From the NCBI GenBank assembly GCA_017450125.1, contig JAFSWZ010000016.1:1-46688 (forward strand): a stretch of DNA of 46,688 nt, read 5' to 3'. Positions 39,246-46,688 of the stretch are shown here, in pieces. Origin of the DNA: Synergistaceae bacterium. GTDB taxonomy: Bacteria > Synergistota > Synergistia > Synergistales > Aminobacteriaceae. The notes beneath the pieces were generated by a model. That model saw only the letters and a program-made list of their open reading frames with translations, was not told where the DNA came from and did not search any database. The position numbers and the translations under genes are program-made. The number at the start of each line of letters is the position of its first letter. The first letter of the stretch is position 1.

Positions 39246-40568
39246 ATGGCAATACCAGAGGAATTGTATGCATATTCCGGAAGCGTCAACGAACTTCTTG
39301 CGCGCTACGGCGTTAAGTTCGGGATTTACAAGAACGGCGTGTTCAATGAACAGTTATTCCCCTTCGACATCATCCCCAGAATAATAGAGCACACAGAATT
39401 TGAGTACCTTGAACGCGGACTTAAGCAAAGAGTTGCGGCACTGAATGCGTTTATCAGGGACATATATTCGGACAAAAAGATAATTTCTGACGGCGTAATA
39501 CCTGAAGACTTCGTGTATTCAGGGAGCGGGTGGCTCGCGCAGTGCGACGGCGTAACTCCTCCGAAGGATATTTACGCGCACATCTCCGGCATCGACCTCG
39601 TGCAGGCACAGAACGGCGAGTGGTTCATCCTTGAGGACAACCTGCGGATTCCGTCGGGAGCATCTTACCCGATGGTTGCACGTGAATTATGCCGCAGGTC
39701 TCTGCCGTCAGTCTTCGCCGAGAACCGCATAGAGGACAACAGGAACTACGCACAGCTTCTGCGCCGTACAATGGACTACGTGAACACCAGCGGCCTCTCA
39801 GTGATTCTCACGCCCGGACGCTTCAACTCCGCTTACTTCGAGCACTCATACTTTGCCGAGCTCACAGGGGCACGGCTGGTTACGTGCGAGGATCTCACCG
39901 TCGAGGACGAGCACCTGTACTTCATCGACTGCACGGGCAGGAAGGAGCAGGTCGGAGCAGTCTACCGCCGAATCTCCGACGAGTACCTTGACCCAGTGAA
40001 CTTCAACAGGGAGTCGTTGATAGGCATTCCTCACATCTTCGACATCTACAAGAAGGGACGTGTCGCCCTCCTCAACGCACCCGGAAACGGAGCGGCCGAC
40101 GACAAGGGAATATATTACTTCGTGCCTGCGATGATACGCTACTATCTCGGCGAAGAAGCAATACTCCACAACGCACCGACTTACCTGCCTATCTACGAGC
40201 GGGACATGAGCTACATCCTTGAACGCTTCGACAGCCTCGTGATTAAGGACGTTGCAGAAGCAGGAGGCTACGGAATAATTTTCGGGGACAGCCTGAGCGC
40301 AGAGAAGAAGGCAGAGTTCATCGAGCTCCTCAAAGCAGAACCGAGAAGGTTTATCGCGCAGGAAGTGATAGACTTCAGGGACATAGACATTTATGAGGAC
40401 GGCAAACGAGTCCCGAGAAAGGCGGATTTCCGTGCGTTCGTGCTGATGAGTGATGAACCTGTTGTGTGGAAGAGCGGCCTCACGAGGTTCTCGCGCAACC
40501 CTGATTCGTTCGTCGTGAACTCGTCGCAGGGCGGGGGCTTCAAAGATACTTGGGTTATGGAGGAGTGA
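39246..40568 (+). CDS. Circularly permuted ATP-grasp protein (CP_ATPgrasp type)
   Basis: 440 residues from the ATG at 39246, with AAGGGAG 8 nt upstream. It matches the circularly permuted ATP-grasp family (DUF404/407 type): FDIIPRIIEHTEFEYLERGLKQRVAALNAFIRDIY near the N-terminus, then GIDLVQAQNGEWFILEDNLRIPSGASYP, and the C-terminal SLVIKDVAEAGGYGIIFG with RFIAQEVIDFRDI. It is the first gene of a conserved trio (ATP-grasp, alpha-E, transglutaminase-like) that comparative studies link to peptide-bond formation or removal, possibly for glutamate-type peptide tags. The actual substrate is not known. The alpha-E gene starts 3 nt after this stop. Confidence 0.85.
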   Translation: MAIPEELYAYSGSVNELLARYGVKFGIYKNGVFNEQLFPFDIIPRIIEHTEFEYLERGLKQRVAALNAFIRDIYSDKKIISDGVIPEDFVYSGSGWLAQCDGVTPPKDIYAHISGIDLVQAQNGEWFILEDNLRIPSGASYPMVARELCRRSLPSVFAENRIEDNRNYAQLLRRTMDYVNTSGLSVILTPGRFNSAYFEHSYFAELTGARLVTCEDLTVEDEHLYFIDCTGRKEQVGAVYRRISDEYLDPVNFNRESLIGIPHIFDIYKKGRVALLNAPGNGAADDKGIYYFVPAMIRYYLGEEAILHNAPTYLPIYERDMSYILERFDSLVIKDVAEAGGYGIIFGDSLSAEKKAEFIELLKAEPRRFIAQEVIDFRDIDIYEDGKRVPRKADFRAFVLMSDEPVVWKSGLTRFSRNPDSFVVNSSQGGGFKDTWVMEE

Positions 40569-40571
40569 ATC

Positions 40572-41186
40572 ATGTCAGTATTATCACGCGAGAACAGCTC
40601 ACGGTTATTCTGGCTCGGCCGCTACAGCGAGAGGGTCTACACGGGACTGCTGGACTTCATGGGGAAATTTGACGCAATGACCGGCAGCCCGTCAGCAGGA
40701 GATTTTGCTAGGCGTTTCTGCTTCGACAGCGATAACCCAGACGCAATAGCCTTCAGCCTCATGCGCACGTACGACAACGCAATAGTTCTGCGGGACGAGA
40801 TAGGCACGGGAACATTCAGCTACATTCAGATGGCGGTGTACGAGCTGAAGAACGCCGAGAGGTCTCATGCTCCGCTTCTGTCCCTGCAGAAGGTCATAGA
40901 CAACATTGCGGCATTCTGGGGGATGGCGGACGACAGGATAGAGGACGAGAAGGTACGCGGCATCATCAAGCTCGGCAAGAGGATAGAACGCGTTGACCTC
41001 TACGCGCGGATGAACGCCGATAAGGAAGACATACGCCGTGAAGTGCGGAGGCTGTCATACAGAATCGCGAAGGCAGGGCTGAACTACAGCACGGAGGGGC
41101 TTGCGCGTCTTAATGCTCTGGCAGAGTGTGAGGAGATTGACCGCGCGGGAATAGTCAGAGAGGTTGAAGCATTAATAACCGTCTAG
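40572..41186 (+). CDS. Alpha-E domain protein (DUF403)
   Basis: 204 residues, an all-helical alpha-E domain. The family start is clear: LSRENSSRLFWLGRYSERVYTGLLDFM. Later segments VIDNIAAFWGMADDRIED and RIERVDLYARMNADK fit too. At 204 residues it is shorter than many members (about 300). Its function is unknown; it is nearly always encoded between a permuted ATP-grasp protein and a transglutaminase-like protein, as here. It is cytoplasmic, with no signal peptide. The stop is 5 nt before the next gene. Confidence 0.82.
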   Translation: MSVLSRENSSRLFWLGRYSERVYTGLLDFMGKFDAMTGSPSAGDFARRFCFDSDNPDAIAFSLMRTYDNAIVLRDEIGTGTFSYIQMAVYELKNAERSHAPLLSLQKVIDNIAAFWGMADDRIEDEKVRGIIKLGKRIERVDLYARMNADKEDIRREVRRLSYRIAKAGLNYSTEGLARLNALAECEEIDRAGIVREVEALITV

Positions 41187-41191
41187 GGATA

Positions 41192-41977
41192 ATGCGCAGA
41201 CTACGATTCAGCTATCACATGGAGCTGAACTTTGAACTACCAGTGAACGAGCACCACTTCAAGCTGAGGTGTTTTCCGTCGAGCGACGAGAGGCAGAAAA
41301 TTTCCTATGAACGCATAGAGATTTACCCCGCGCACTTCAGCACGGAGGAGCGGGACTCGTTCGGGAACATGTGCATCTTCGGGACGGCAAGGCAGCAGCA
41401 CGACAGATTCTCGGTTGACGTTGAAGGAACTGCGGAAGTCGATGCGCGCGGCCAAGTTCCTGCAGTCCCCAGCAGAACAGGAATCTTCAAGTACGAGACT
41501 GCTTTAACGCGAGCCGGTGAGGCCGTCAGGGAATTTCACCGAAGCCTTGACCCAATGGGCTGGATGACGGGTTATGAACGCGCAGTGTACATGATGAATG
41601 AGCTTTACGAAGAGTTCTCGTATGTTCAGGGAGTAACGGGAATACTCACGAGCGCGGAGGAGGCCTTCACGCTGAGGCGGGGTGTGTGCCAAGACTACGC
41701 GCAGATACTTCTTGCGCTGTGCAGGCTCGAACGCATACCGTGCCGCTACGTCGCAGGAATGATTCCCGGTGAAGGGGCGACTCACGCGTGGATTGAGGTC
41801 TGCGACTCTGGAGTCTGGAGGCCTCTTGACCCGACGCACAACCGCGAGTGCGATGACACGTACATAAAGATTTCTGCGGGGCGTGATGCGCAGGACTGCG
41901 CGATAAATCAGGGAGTGTTTTACGGAGGCGGAAGGCAGACCCAGACAGTGAAGGCAACAGTTGAGGTTCTGCCTTAG
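41192..41977 (+). CDS. Transglutaminase-like cysteine peptidase of the ATP-grasp/alpha-E trio
   Basis: 261 residues. The N-terminal beta domain (MRRLRFSYHMELNFELPVNEHHFKLRCFPS) and the transglutaminase core are typical of the family. The catalytic Cys is in LRRGVCQDYAQILLALCRLERIPCRYVAGM, the His in GATHAWIEVC and the Asp in WRPLDPTHN. No signal peptide is present, so it is cytoplasmic. In this trio it may cut the peptide bond that the ATP-grasp protein makes, an inference from the literature. The ribosome-binding site (AGGGAT) is weak, consistent with translational coupling to the alpha-E gene. Confidence 0.85.
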   Translation: MRRLRFSYHMELNFELPVNEHHFKLRCFPSSDERQKISYERIEIYPAHFSTEERDSFGNMCIFGTARQQHDRFSVDVEGTAEVDARGQVPAVPSRTGIFKYETALTRAGEAVREFHRSLDPMGWMTGYERAVYMMNELYEEFSYVQGVTGILTSAEEAFTLRRGVCQDYAQILLALCRLERIPCRYVAGMIPGEGATHAWIEVCDSGVWRPLDPTHNRECDDTYIKISAGRDAQDCAINQGVFYGGGRQTQTVKATVEVLP

Positions 41978-41985
41978 CTTCTGTT

Positions 41986-43137
41986 TTACTGCGTGTTGTT
42001 CTGCATAACTTTCTCGATTGCTCCGGCTCTGAAGGCAACCACGAACAATGCCATCAAGAACGGTGTCATGAACGGTTCGACAAGCGAGATAATGATCCAC
42101 CCGGCAAAAGCTGTTGAGATTGCGCAGTAGAGCCTGACATTCTTGATCCTTCTCAGCCTGTGTCCTGCTGTAAATATCATCAGCGCGAAGAGCATTAACT
42201 GCACGAGTCCGCCCTGATGCAGGATTTCCAGCACAAGATTATGTGCGTGCATAGCCCATCCGTATTGCTCTGTGTGGACGAAGCCGTAGCCGAACACTGG
42301 ATTCCGCAGGAATGCCGCAAACGAATACACCCAAGCCTGCATTCTGCCCAAGAGAGAACCTCCCTTGCTGAAAGCGTACTCGGACACAGCATATACACGC
42401 CGGCCTATTTCTGATGAGTGGAGCACGATAATTCCCATGAAGAAGACTATCAGGACAATCCACCACATGTAATAATTAACGGCGAGTCTGGTGCGCCTGT
42501 AAAATACCAGCAGGACGGCAGTTACGGACAAGAACGCCAGAGTTCCGCCGGACTTCACCAGCAGTGCGGCAGCGTAAATCGCGGCTATCGTCAGGACAGC
42601 CCCCGCCTGTTTTCTGTACATTTCTGCGTACAGGCAAGCCATAAGTATAGCCATGACGTACAGGGTAGAGTGAGTATTGTAGTAGCCTAACAGCCAGACC
42701 TTTGGGGATGATGATGCGTACAGGCCTCCGGGAAAAGCGAGCTCTGTCGCCAGATTCATCAAGATAATCAGCAGGAAGACGGTAAACTGCGACCGTATGA
42801 ACTGTTTAGAGTTGTCAAAGCCTATCTCGTACAGCATGAAGATGATCATGTTCGAGAAGATGTAGCCGCTTTTCAGGGTCTCGAACAGGGAGATGCCGTG
42901 CATGAAAGTATTGAGCATCAGGAATGCTTCATACGCGAAGAATACTGTGTCGAGCATGTTGAACTTGTGCTTGTGTGAGAACAGGTACTGGTAGAGAATG
43001 AAGACAGCCGCAAAAAATTTCATGAGAGAGACGAGCCCCTTGATGTGCATTGCTTCAAGAAATCCGCCGATCGGCAGAAACGGGATAGTCATCAGAGTGT
43101 ACATCAGGAAGTGCTTATTTATCTTCACACACATCAA
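41986..43137 (-). CDS. O-antigen ligase/polymerase-like membrane protein (Wzy_C family)
   Basis: 383 residues with about ten to twelve membrane helices. The long periplasmic loop (about residues 255-310) carries the family pattern GRMQAWVYSFAAFLRNPVFGYGFVHTEQY, followed by WAMHAHNLVLEILHQGGLVQL. The His in HAHN and the Arg in the preceding loop are typical of O-antigen ligases and polymerases. It joins or polymerises surface polysaccharide on undecaprenol or lipid A, on the outer face of the inner membrane. No other glycan genes are next to it, though a decayed glycosyltransferase lies 6 kb away. The start could be the second codon. It is convergent with the transglutaminase gene. Confidence 0.75.
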   Translation of the reverse strand: MMCVKINKHFLMYTLMTIPFLPIGGFLEAMHIKGLVSLMKFFAAVFILYQYLFSHKHKFNMLDTVFFAYEAFLMLNTFMHGISLFETLKSGYIFSNMIIFMLYEIGFDNSKQFIRSQFTVFLLIILMNLATELAFPGGLYASSSPKVWLLGYYNTHSTLYVMAILMACLYAEMYRKQAGAVLTIAAIYAAALLVKSGGTLAFLSVTAVLLVFYRRTRLAVNYYMWWIVLIVFFMGIIVLHSSEIGRRVYAVSEYAFSKGGSLLGRMQAWVYSFAAFLRNPVFGYGFVHTEQYGWAMHAHNLVLEILHQGGLVQLMLFALMIFTAGHRLRRIKNVRLYCAISTAFAGWIIISLVEPFMTPFLMALFVVAFRAGAIEKVMQNNTQ

Positions 43138-43166
43138 CCTTTCTTCGGGAGTGAATCCTGCGGGGT

Positions 43167-43172
43167 ATTATA
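43167..43172 (-). promoter_or_regulatory. -10 box for the O-antigen-ligase-like gene
   Basis: TATAAT on the minus strand, 29 nt before the ATG. GGCACA lies 17 nt further upstream as a weak -35. Confidence 0.4.
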
Positions 43173-43236
43173 CAGGTTTCTTCACGTGCTGTGCCTCACT
43201 CTCAACTGCAATTTCGGAATACCAGTAAAATTATGT

Positions 43237-43265
43237 TTGCAATATGAATTTCGCGTGAATAAAAT
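43237..43265 (+). promoter_or_regulatory. Promoter of the shikimate-dehydrogenase-like operon
   Basis: TTGCAA (43237-43242), a 17-nt spacer and TAAAAT (43260-43265) form a good sigma-70-type promoter. The 5' untranslated region would be about 55 nt. The rest of the 190-bp gap (43138-43327) is AT-rich, with no gene visible. Confidence 0.5.
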
Positions 43266-43327
43266 TAAGTTCATTAGCAATCCCAATTTCTCAACACAAA
43301 ATTCTATAAGTCAGGAGCGTTAATGGT

Positions 43328-44200
43328 ATGCAGATTGACATCAACAGCAGACTTATCGCACTCATCGGCACACCCCTGAGCCAGTCCTTCGCGGCACGTA
43401 TGCAGAACTCGGCTTATCAGGCGGCAGGTTTCAACATGGTGTACTGTTACTGCGAGGCAGACAGCACCCACCTGAAGGAAATCATCGACGGCATCCGCTA
43501 CATGCCGACATTCTTGGGCTGTGCAGTAACGAAGCCCAACAAGGTGAACGTCATGCAGTACCTCGATGACCTTGATCCTCTGTGCAAGAAGATCGGCAGC
43601 TCCAACACAGTCGTGAAGACCGAGAGCGGCAGACTCGTCGGCTACAACACTGACGGCTACGGCGCACTTCGCGACCTCAAGGAGCACAACGCACCCATCA
43701 AGGATCACGTAATGTTCTCGTTCGGAGCAGGCGGTACGGGCAGGAGCGTATGCCTTGAGCTTGCAGAGGAAGGCGCAAAGAAGATCTACATCTCCTCGCG
43801 TTCGGAGCAGTGCGAGACACTCGCGGCGGAAATCAACAAGTTCTATCCCGGCGTTTGCTTCCCCATCAGGGCAGCTGACGAAGCAGGAATCGCGAAGGCA
43901 CTCGAGGAGACAGACGTTGTCCTGAACCTTTCGGGTCTGGGAATGCGCGGCAAAGAGGAATATACCTGCGTCGACAAGAAGTTCCTCAGACCGTCGCACG
44001 TCTGCTTTGACGCAACGTACAACCCTGCCGAGACCAGATTTCTCAAGGAAGCACGCGAGGTCGGCTGCGCAATGGTCATCAACGGGCTCGGAATGTCGCT
44101 GTATCAGGGACTGCGCCAGATTCAGCTCTGGACGGGCGGCAAGGCTGTTCCGCTGGATGTAATGCGCCAGACACTGATGGACATTCTTGCGGGCAAGTAG
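43328..44200 (+). CDS. Shikimate/quinate dehydrogenase family oxidoreductase
   Basis: 290 residues with AroE-fold features: TPLSQSFAARMQN at 16-28, CAVTKPNKVNVM with the catalytic Lys69, the Asp of YNTDGYGALRDL (Asp109), the nucleotide-binding GAGGTGRS (133-140), and the C-terminal MSLYQGLRQIQLWTGGKAVP. In classical AroE the shikimate carboxylate is held by two serines in Ser-His-Ser-x-Ser. Here the motif is Ser-Gln-Ser-Phe-Ala, so the second serine is lost. Together with its catabolic-looking operon (TIM-barrel enzyme, lyase, TRAP transporter), this suggests oxidation of a shikimate- or quinate-related compound rather than the biosynthetic step. The biosynthetic role cannot be excluded. Conclusions on substrate are inference. 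Confidence 0.8.
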   Translation: MQIDINSRLIALIGTPLSQSFAARMQNSAYQAAGFNMVYCYCEADSTHLKEIIDGIRYMPTFLGCAVTKPNKVNVMQYLDDLDPLCKKIGSSNTVVKTESGRLVGYNTDGYGALRDLKEHNAPIKDHVMFSFGAGGTGRSVCLELAEEGAKKIYISSRSEQCETLAAEINKFYPGVCFPIRAADEAGIAKALEETDVVLNLSGLGMRGKEEYTCVDKKFLRPSHVCFDATYNPAETRFLKEAREVGCAMVINGLGMSLYQGLRQIQLWTGGKAVPLDVMRQTLMDILAGK

Positions 44201-44218
44201 CAGAAAGGAGATAACGTT

Positions 44219-45067
44219 ATGTCGCGTAAATTTTCGTTAGCGTACCTCACGATCCCGGGCACCAACCCGATGGATCAGATTAAGATCGCGAAGGAAGCAG
44301 GCTATGATTATGTCAGCCTCCGCACAATCCCGATGCACCTTCCCGGCGAGCCTGAGTTCCTTCCGCAGAAAGACCCCAAGCTCTTCGCCGACATTCAGGC
44401 AGCACTGAAGGAGTACGACATGCCGCTGATGGACATCGAGCTTGCACGTATCCGCAAGGACCTCGACATCGCAGAGTACGAGCCCGCGTTCGAGACAGCC
44501 GCGAAGCTCGGAGCAACTGACGTTCTCGGGAGCGTCTGGACTAGAGACCGCGCGTGGTACACCGACACCGCAGGGAAAGTCGCAGACATGGCCAAGAAGT
44601 ACGGGCTGATGTTCAACATCGAGTTCCTTCCTTGGGCGGGAGTCAGAAACCTTCAGGAAGATATTACCCTCGTTGATGACATCGGACGCGACAACGTGTT
44701 CGTGATGGTCGACACGCTTCATGCAGGACGCGCAGGCGTAACCGGCTCAGAGCTCGCCAGAACTCCGCGCAAGTACTTCAGGTTCATCCACCTCTGCGAC
44801 GGACCTGCTCCTGAGAACGCAGAGTGCAAGGACACCGTCCTCGAGAACATCAGGGATGACCTTATGCTCTACACAGCCCGCGAGGCAAGGTACTATCCCG
44901 GCGAAGGCGACGTGAGAATCGCTGACATGGTCAGGGCAATGCCCAACATCCCGCTGTCAATCGAGCTCCCGAACCTCAAGGAGATTCAGGCGCGCGGAGT
45001 TGCAGGACACGCGGCACGCTGCCTTGAAGTCGCGAAGAAGTACTTTGCGGAGAACAGCATCTACTAG
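44219..45067 (+). CDS. Sugar phosphate isomerase/epimerase-family TIM-barrel enzyme
   Basis: 282 residues of the xylose-isomerase-like TIM-barrel superfamily. Presumed metal ligands fall in the expected order: Glu in FNIEFLPW, Asp and His in VMVDTLHAGRAG, His in RFIHLCDGP, and Glu in LSIELPN. The superfamily includes sugar epimerases, hydroxypyruvate isomerase-like enzymes and the AsbF/QuiC-type 3-dehydroshikimate dehydratases, which use the same Glu-Asp-His-Glu set. Placed directly after an AroE-like dehydrogenase, a dehydratase acting on 3-dehydroshikimate is the most economical suggestion, but epimerase activity is equally allowed by sequence. The next gene starts 2 nt downstream. Confidence 0.72.
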   Translation: MSRKFSLAYLTIPGTNPMDQIKIAKEAGYDYVSLRTIPMHLPGEPEFLPQKDPKLFADIQAALKEYDMPLMDIELARIRKDLDIAEYEPAFETAAKLGATDVLGSVWTRDRAWYTDTAGKVADMAKKYGLMFNIEFLPWAGVRNLQEDITLVDDIGRDNVFVMVDTLHAGRAGVTGSELARTPRKYFRFIHLCDGPAPENAECKDTVLENIRDDLMLYTAREARYYPGEGDVRIADMVRAMPNIPLSIELPNLKEIQARGVAGHAARCLEVAKKYFAENSIY

Positions 45068-45069
45068 CC

Positions 45070-45996
45070 ATGAACCTGCCCAGCAAAGTATCAATCTGTG
45101 AGGTCGGCCTCAGGGACGGCGTTCAGAACGAGAAGGTTTATCCCAACACTGACCAGAAGGTAGAGATTCTGCGCGGCTTCATCGATGCAGGGTACAAGGT
45201 CATCGAGGTCGGCTCGTTCATGCACCCCGTGAGAGTTCCGCAGATGGCAGACACTGACGAAGTCTTCAAGCGCATCGGCGAAGTCCCGGCAGATGTCCAG
45301 CTCCGCGCACTCATCCCCAACACTCGCGGAGTACAGCGCGCAATCGACTGCGGGTGCAAGAAGGTCAAGCTGAACGTTTCGGCCAGCAGAATGCACAACC
45401 TCAAGAACCTTAACCGCACTCCTGAAGAGAGCGTTGCAGGTTTCGCGGACTGCGTGAAGATGGCACAGGAGCACAGCATAGAGATTTCCGGCTCAATATC
45501 GATGCCTTTTGCGTCCCCGTGGGAAGGCAGAACGCCAGTTGAGGATGTCGACGCAATAATTGAGGCGTATCTCAAAGTCGGGATTAATGAGATTTCCCTC
45601 TCCGACGCATCAGGGCAGGCAGTCCCGAATCAGGTCTACGAGCTCTGCAAGCACGTTCGCGAGAAATACCCGCAGGCTACGTGGTGGCTTCACTTCCACA
45701 ACACCAGAGGCGCGGCAATCGCCAACATCGTTGCGGCAATGCAGGCCGGAATGACGCAGTTCGACTCGTCGTTCGGAGGACTGGGCGGCTGTCCGTTCGT
45801 TCCCGGTGCGGCCGGAAACATCTCGTCTGAAGATGTAATCAACATGATGGACGAGATGGGCATTGAGACGGGAGTCGACGTGCTTAAGGTTATGGCACTC
45901 TCGAGAAAAATCGGCGAGATTGTCGGTCATGGCCTCGACAGCTATGTTCTGAGGGCGGGCAGGTCTAAGGACTTGATTGCGTCTCAGGCAGAATAA
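45070..45996 (+). CDS. HMG-CoA lyase-like aldol-cleaving enzyme
   Basis: 308 residues of the HMGL/DRE-TIM metallolyase family. The catalytic Arg-Asp pair is in EVGLRDGVQNE, metal-binding His in LHFHNTRGAAIAN, and the catalytic Cys loop is GGLGGCPFVPGAAGNISSEDV, almost identical to that of 3-hydroxy-3-methylglutaryl-CoA lyases. It cleaves a 3-hydroxy-3-methylacyl-CoA-type substrate, or a related one, to acetoacetate-like and acetyl-CoA-like products. No CoA transferase or ligase is visible to feed it, so the operon is incomplete or the true substrate differs. It follows the TIM-barrel gene by 2 nt. Confidence 0.82.
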   Translation: MNLPSKVSICEVGLRDGVQNEKVYPNTDQKVEILRGFIDAGYKVIEVGSFMHPVRVPQMADTDEVFKRIGEVPADVQLRALIPNTRGVQRAIDCGCKKVKLNVSASRMHNLKNLNRTPEESVAGFADCVKMAQEHSIEISGSISMPFASPWEGRTPVEDVDAIIEAYLKVGINEISLSDASGQAVPNQVYELCKHVREKYPQATWWLHFHNTRGAAIANIVAAMQAGMTQFDSSFGGLGGCPFVPGAAGNISSEDVINMMDEMGIETGVDVLKVMALSRKIGEIVGHGLDSYVLRAGRSKDLIASQAE

Positions 45997-45998
45997 GT

Positions 45999-46061
45999 AT
46001 AGGAATAAGGGGATAGGAACAAGGGATTAATGTTCCTGTCTCCTAATCATTCAGTCAGGAG
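45999..46061 (+). repeat. Short direct repeats and hairpins before the TRAP genes
   Basis: ATAGGAATAAGGG (45999-46011) and ATAGGAACAAGGG (46013-46025) are direct repeats with one mismatch. AGGAACA (46015-46021) can pair with TGTTCCT (46031-46037). CTCCT (46040-46044) can pair with AGGAG (46057-46061), which is the ribosome-binding site of the TRAP small permease. The region may limit or control translation of the transporter. Confidence 0.35.
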
Positions 46062-46072
46062 GAATAGAATTA

Positions 46073-46645
46073 ATGTTTAAGTGGCTTGATGACCATTTCG
46101 AAGAAGTTATCATGGTCATATTTCTGATTCTGATTGCATGTGTCATGATGCTTCAGGTCGTAGTGCGCAAAATCCCCTTCATCCAGTCGCTCACTTGGGC
46201 TGAAGAGTTTTCGCGCTTCATGTGGATCGGCAGCGTGTTCATCTCCCTTCCCTACACAATCAGGAAGGCTAACATGCTCAGGGTAAGCGTAGTCCTTGAC
46301 CTCTTCCCCCAGAAGCTCCGCAAGACCATCAACCTCTGCGTTGATGTAATCGTCGCGGTGTGCATGGGTCTTCTCGCGTACCACTCCATCGAGTGCCTCA
46401 AGTGGTCCGCCGGAGAGATGCTCGAGGGCGCAAAGGCTGAGACTTCCCCCGCAATGAACTGGCCGATGTGGTGGCTGTATGCCTGCGCACTGTTCGGGTT
46501 CGCGCTCGCAACGTTGAGGGCTGTGCAGATGTTCTTCATCCACCTTGCGAAGTTCAACGAGAAGGAGCTTACCACTCTTGAGCAGACGCAGTTAGACGCT
46601 CAGGCCGAACTTGAAGCAGCAAAGTCAGCAGAGGGGGCGAAGTAA
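46073..46645 (+). CDS. TRAP transporter small permease (DctQ family)
   Basis: 190 residues with four membrane helices: about 12-32, 47-65 (EFSRFMWIGSVFISLPY), 87-108 and 130-150. The segment PFIQSLTWAEEFSRFMWIG is the DctQ signature. TRAP transporters take up organic acids using a sodium or proton gradient and a periplasmic binding protein, here not in view. The C-terminal about 40 residues are an unusual charged extension (EKELTTLEQTQLDAQAELEAA). AGGAGG precedes the ATG. The large permease gene begins 3 nt after the stop. As part of the operon it probably imports the substrate of the preceding enzymes. Confidence 0.88.
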   Translation: MFKWLDDHFEEVIMVIFLILIACVMMLQVVVRKIPFIQSLTWAEEFSRFMWIGSVFISLPYTIRKANMLRVSVVLDLFPQKLRKTINLCVDVIVAVCMGLLAYHSIECLKWSAGEMLEGAKAETSPAMNWPMWWLYACALFGFALATLRAVQMFFIHLAKFNEKELTTLEQTQLDAQAELEAAKSAEGAK

Positions 46646-46648
46646 CCA

Positions 46649-46688
46649 ATGGCAGCGTTATTAGTATTCGTTGTATTCCTTGTAGCAA
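46649..46688 (+). CDS. TRAP transporter large permease (DctM family), N-terminal fragment
   Basis: Only the first 13 residues (MAALLVFVVFLVA) lie in the window; the gene runs off the right edge. The hydrophobic start, just after the DctQ gene, is what a DctM-type 12-helix large permease looks like. The assignment rests mainly on position. Confidence 0.6.
   Translation, partial: MAALLVFVVFLVA

Noticed and set aside
43304-43999. 231-residue minus-strand open frame opposite the AroE-like gene
   Set aside because: The plus strand encodes a full dehydrogenase with nucleotide-binding and catalytic motifs, and the reverse frame lacks any.
1-46688. CRISPR arrays, tRNA or rRNA genes, insertion sequences
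   Set aside because: No regularly spaced repeats, no tRNA-like cloverleaf or rRNA segments, and no transposase motifs were recognised. This was reading by eye, so a small RNA gene could be missed.

Overview
The window looks like a chromosomal segment of an anaerobic, double-membraned bacterium with moderately high GC. A Synergistota-like gut or rumen organism is my best guess, but this is inference. Supporting it are [FeFe]-hydrogenase maturation (HydE beside a TM1266-like regulator), a TRAP transporter, amino-acid ABC uptake, many Sec signal peptides, an RND efflux pair and an O-antigen-ligase-like protein. Gene packing is dense, with ATGA or TGATG overlaps and strong GGAGG ribosome-binding sites. 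Many promoters carry TATAAT or TGnTATAAT -10 boxes. I see no rRNA, tRNA, CRISPR array, insertion sequence or replication origin.

Layout. 1-524: 3' end of an EcoRI-type adenine methyltransferase. 550-3669 (minus): a tagatose-type sugar operon (PfkB kinase, GatZ-like and GatY-like aldolase subunits). 3758-13906 (minus): an eleven-gene ribosomal-peptide (RiPP) operon. In transcription order it holds a Nif11-type precursor, a radical SAM/SPASM maturase, a second Nif11-type precursor, a 63-residue remnant of an HlyD-type secretion protein, a C39-peptidase ABC exporter, a second ABC exporter, a permuted solute-binding protein, a degenerate RsbW-like protein, a STAS protein, a second permuted solute-binding protein and a secreted C39-like peptidase. 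14005-20391: an exported alpha/beta hydrolase, a ThrE-type exporter, a WYL regulator, an ankyrin protein, a small metallopeptidase and MalQ. 20412-23448: an amidohydrolase-fold protein without metal ligands, a YjfB-like protein, the TM1266-like regulator and HydE. 23553-28602: RND adaptor, RND pump and CitG-like protein. 28577-34922: SF2 helicase, coiled-coil exported protein, MgtE and a polar amino-acid ABC transporter. 34959-37540: a decayed glycosyltransferase, then cysE and cysK. 37793-43137: an NlpC/P60 hydrolase, the permuted ATP-grasp/alpha-E/transglutaminase trio and an O-antigen-ligase-like protein. 43328-46688: a shikimate-dehydrogenase-like enzyme, a TIM-barrel isomerase/dehydratase, an HMG-CoA-lyase-like enzyme and TRAP permeases, cut by the window end.

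Two things stand out. First, the RiPP operon encodes two precursors whose dissimilar cores each carry exactly three Cys-x-Cys pairs, next to a single radical SAM/SPASM enzyme. The likely outcome is a cysteine-crosslinked peptide matured by that enzyme, cut after Gly-Gly by the C39 exporter and then secreted. Its membrane-fusion protein is reduced to a membrane anchor, and a partner-switching pair is included with no phosphatase or sigma factor in view. Second, three type-3 solute-binding proteins (two in the RiPP operon, one with its own permease and ATPase) have their lobes in reversed order. The segment that normally ends the protein comes first, so they appear circularly permuted.

The last operon could import a shikimate- or quinate-like compound by TRAP, oxidise it with the AroE-like enzyme and dehydrate it with the TIM-barrel enzyme. 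That pathway is inference.
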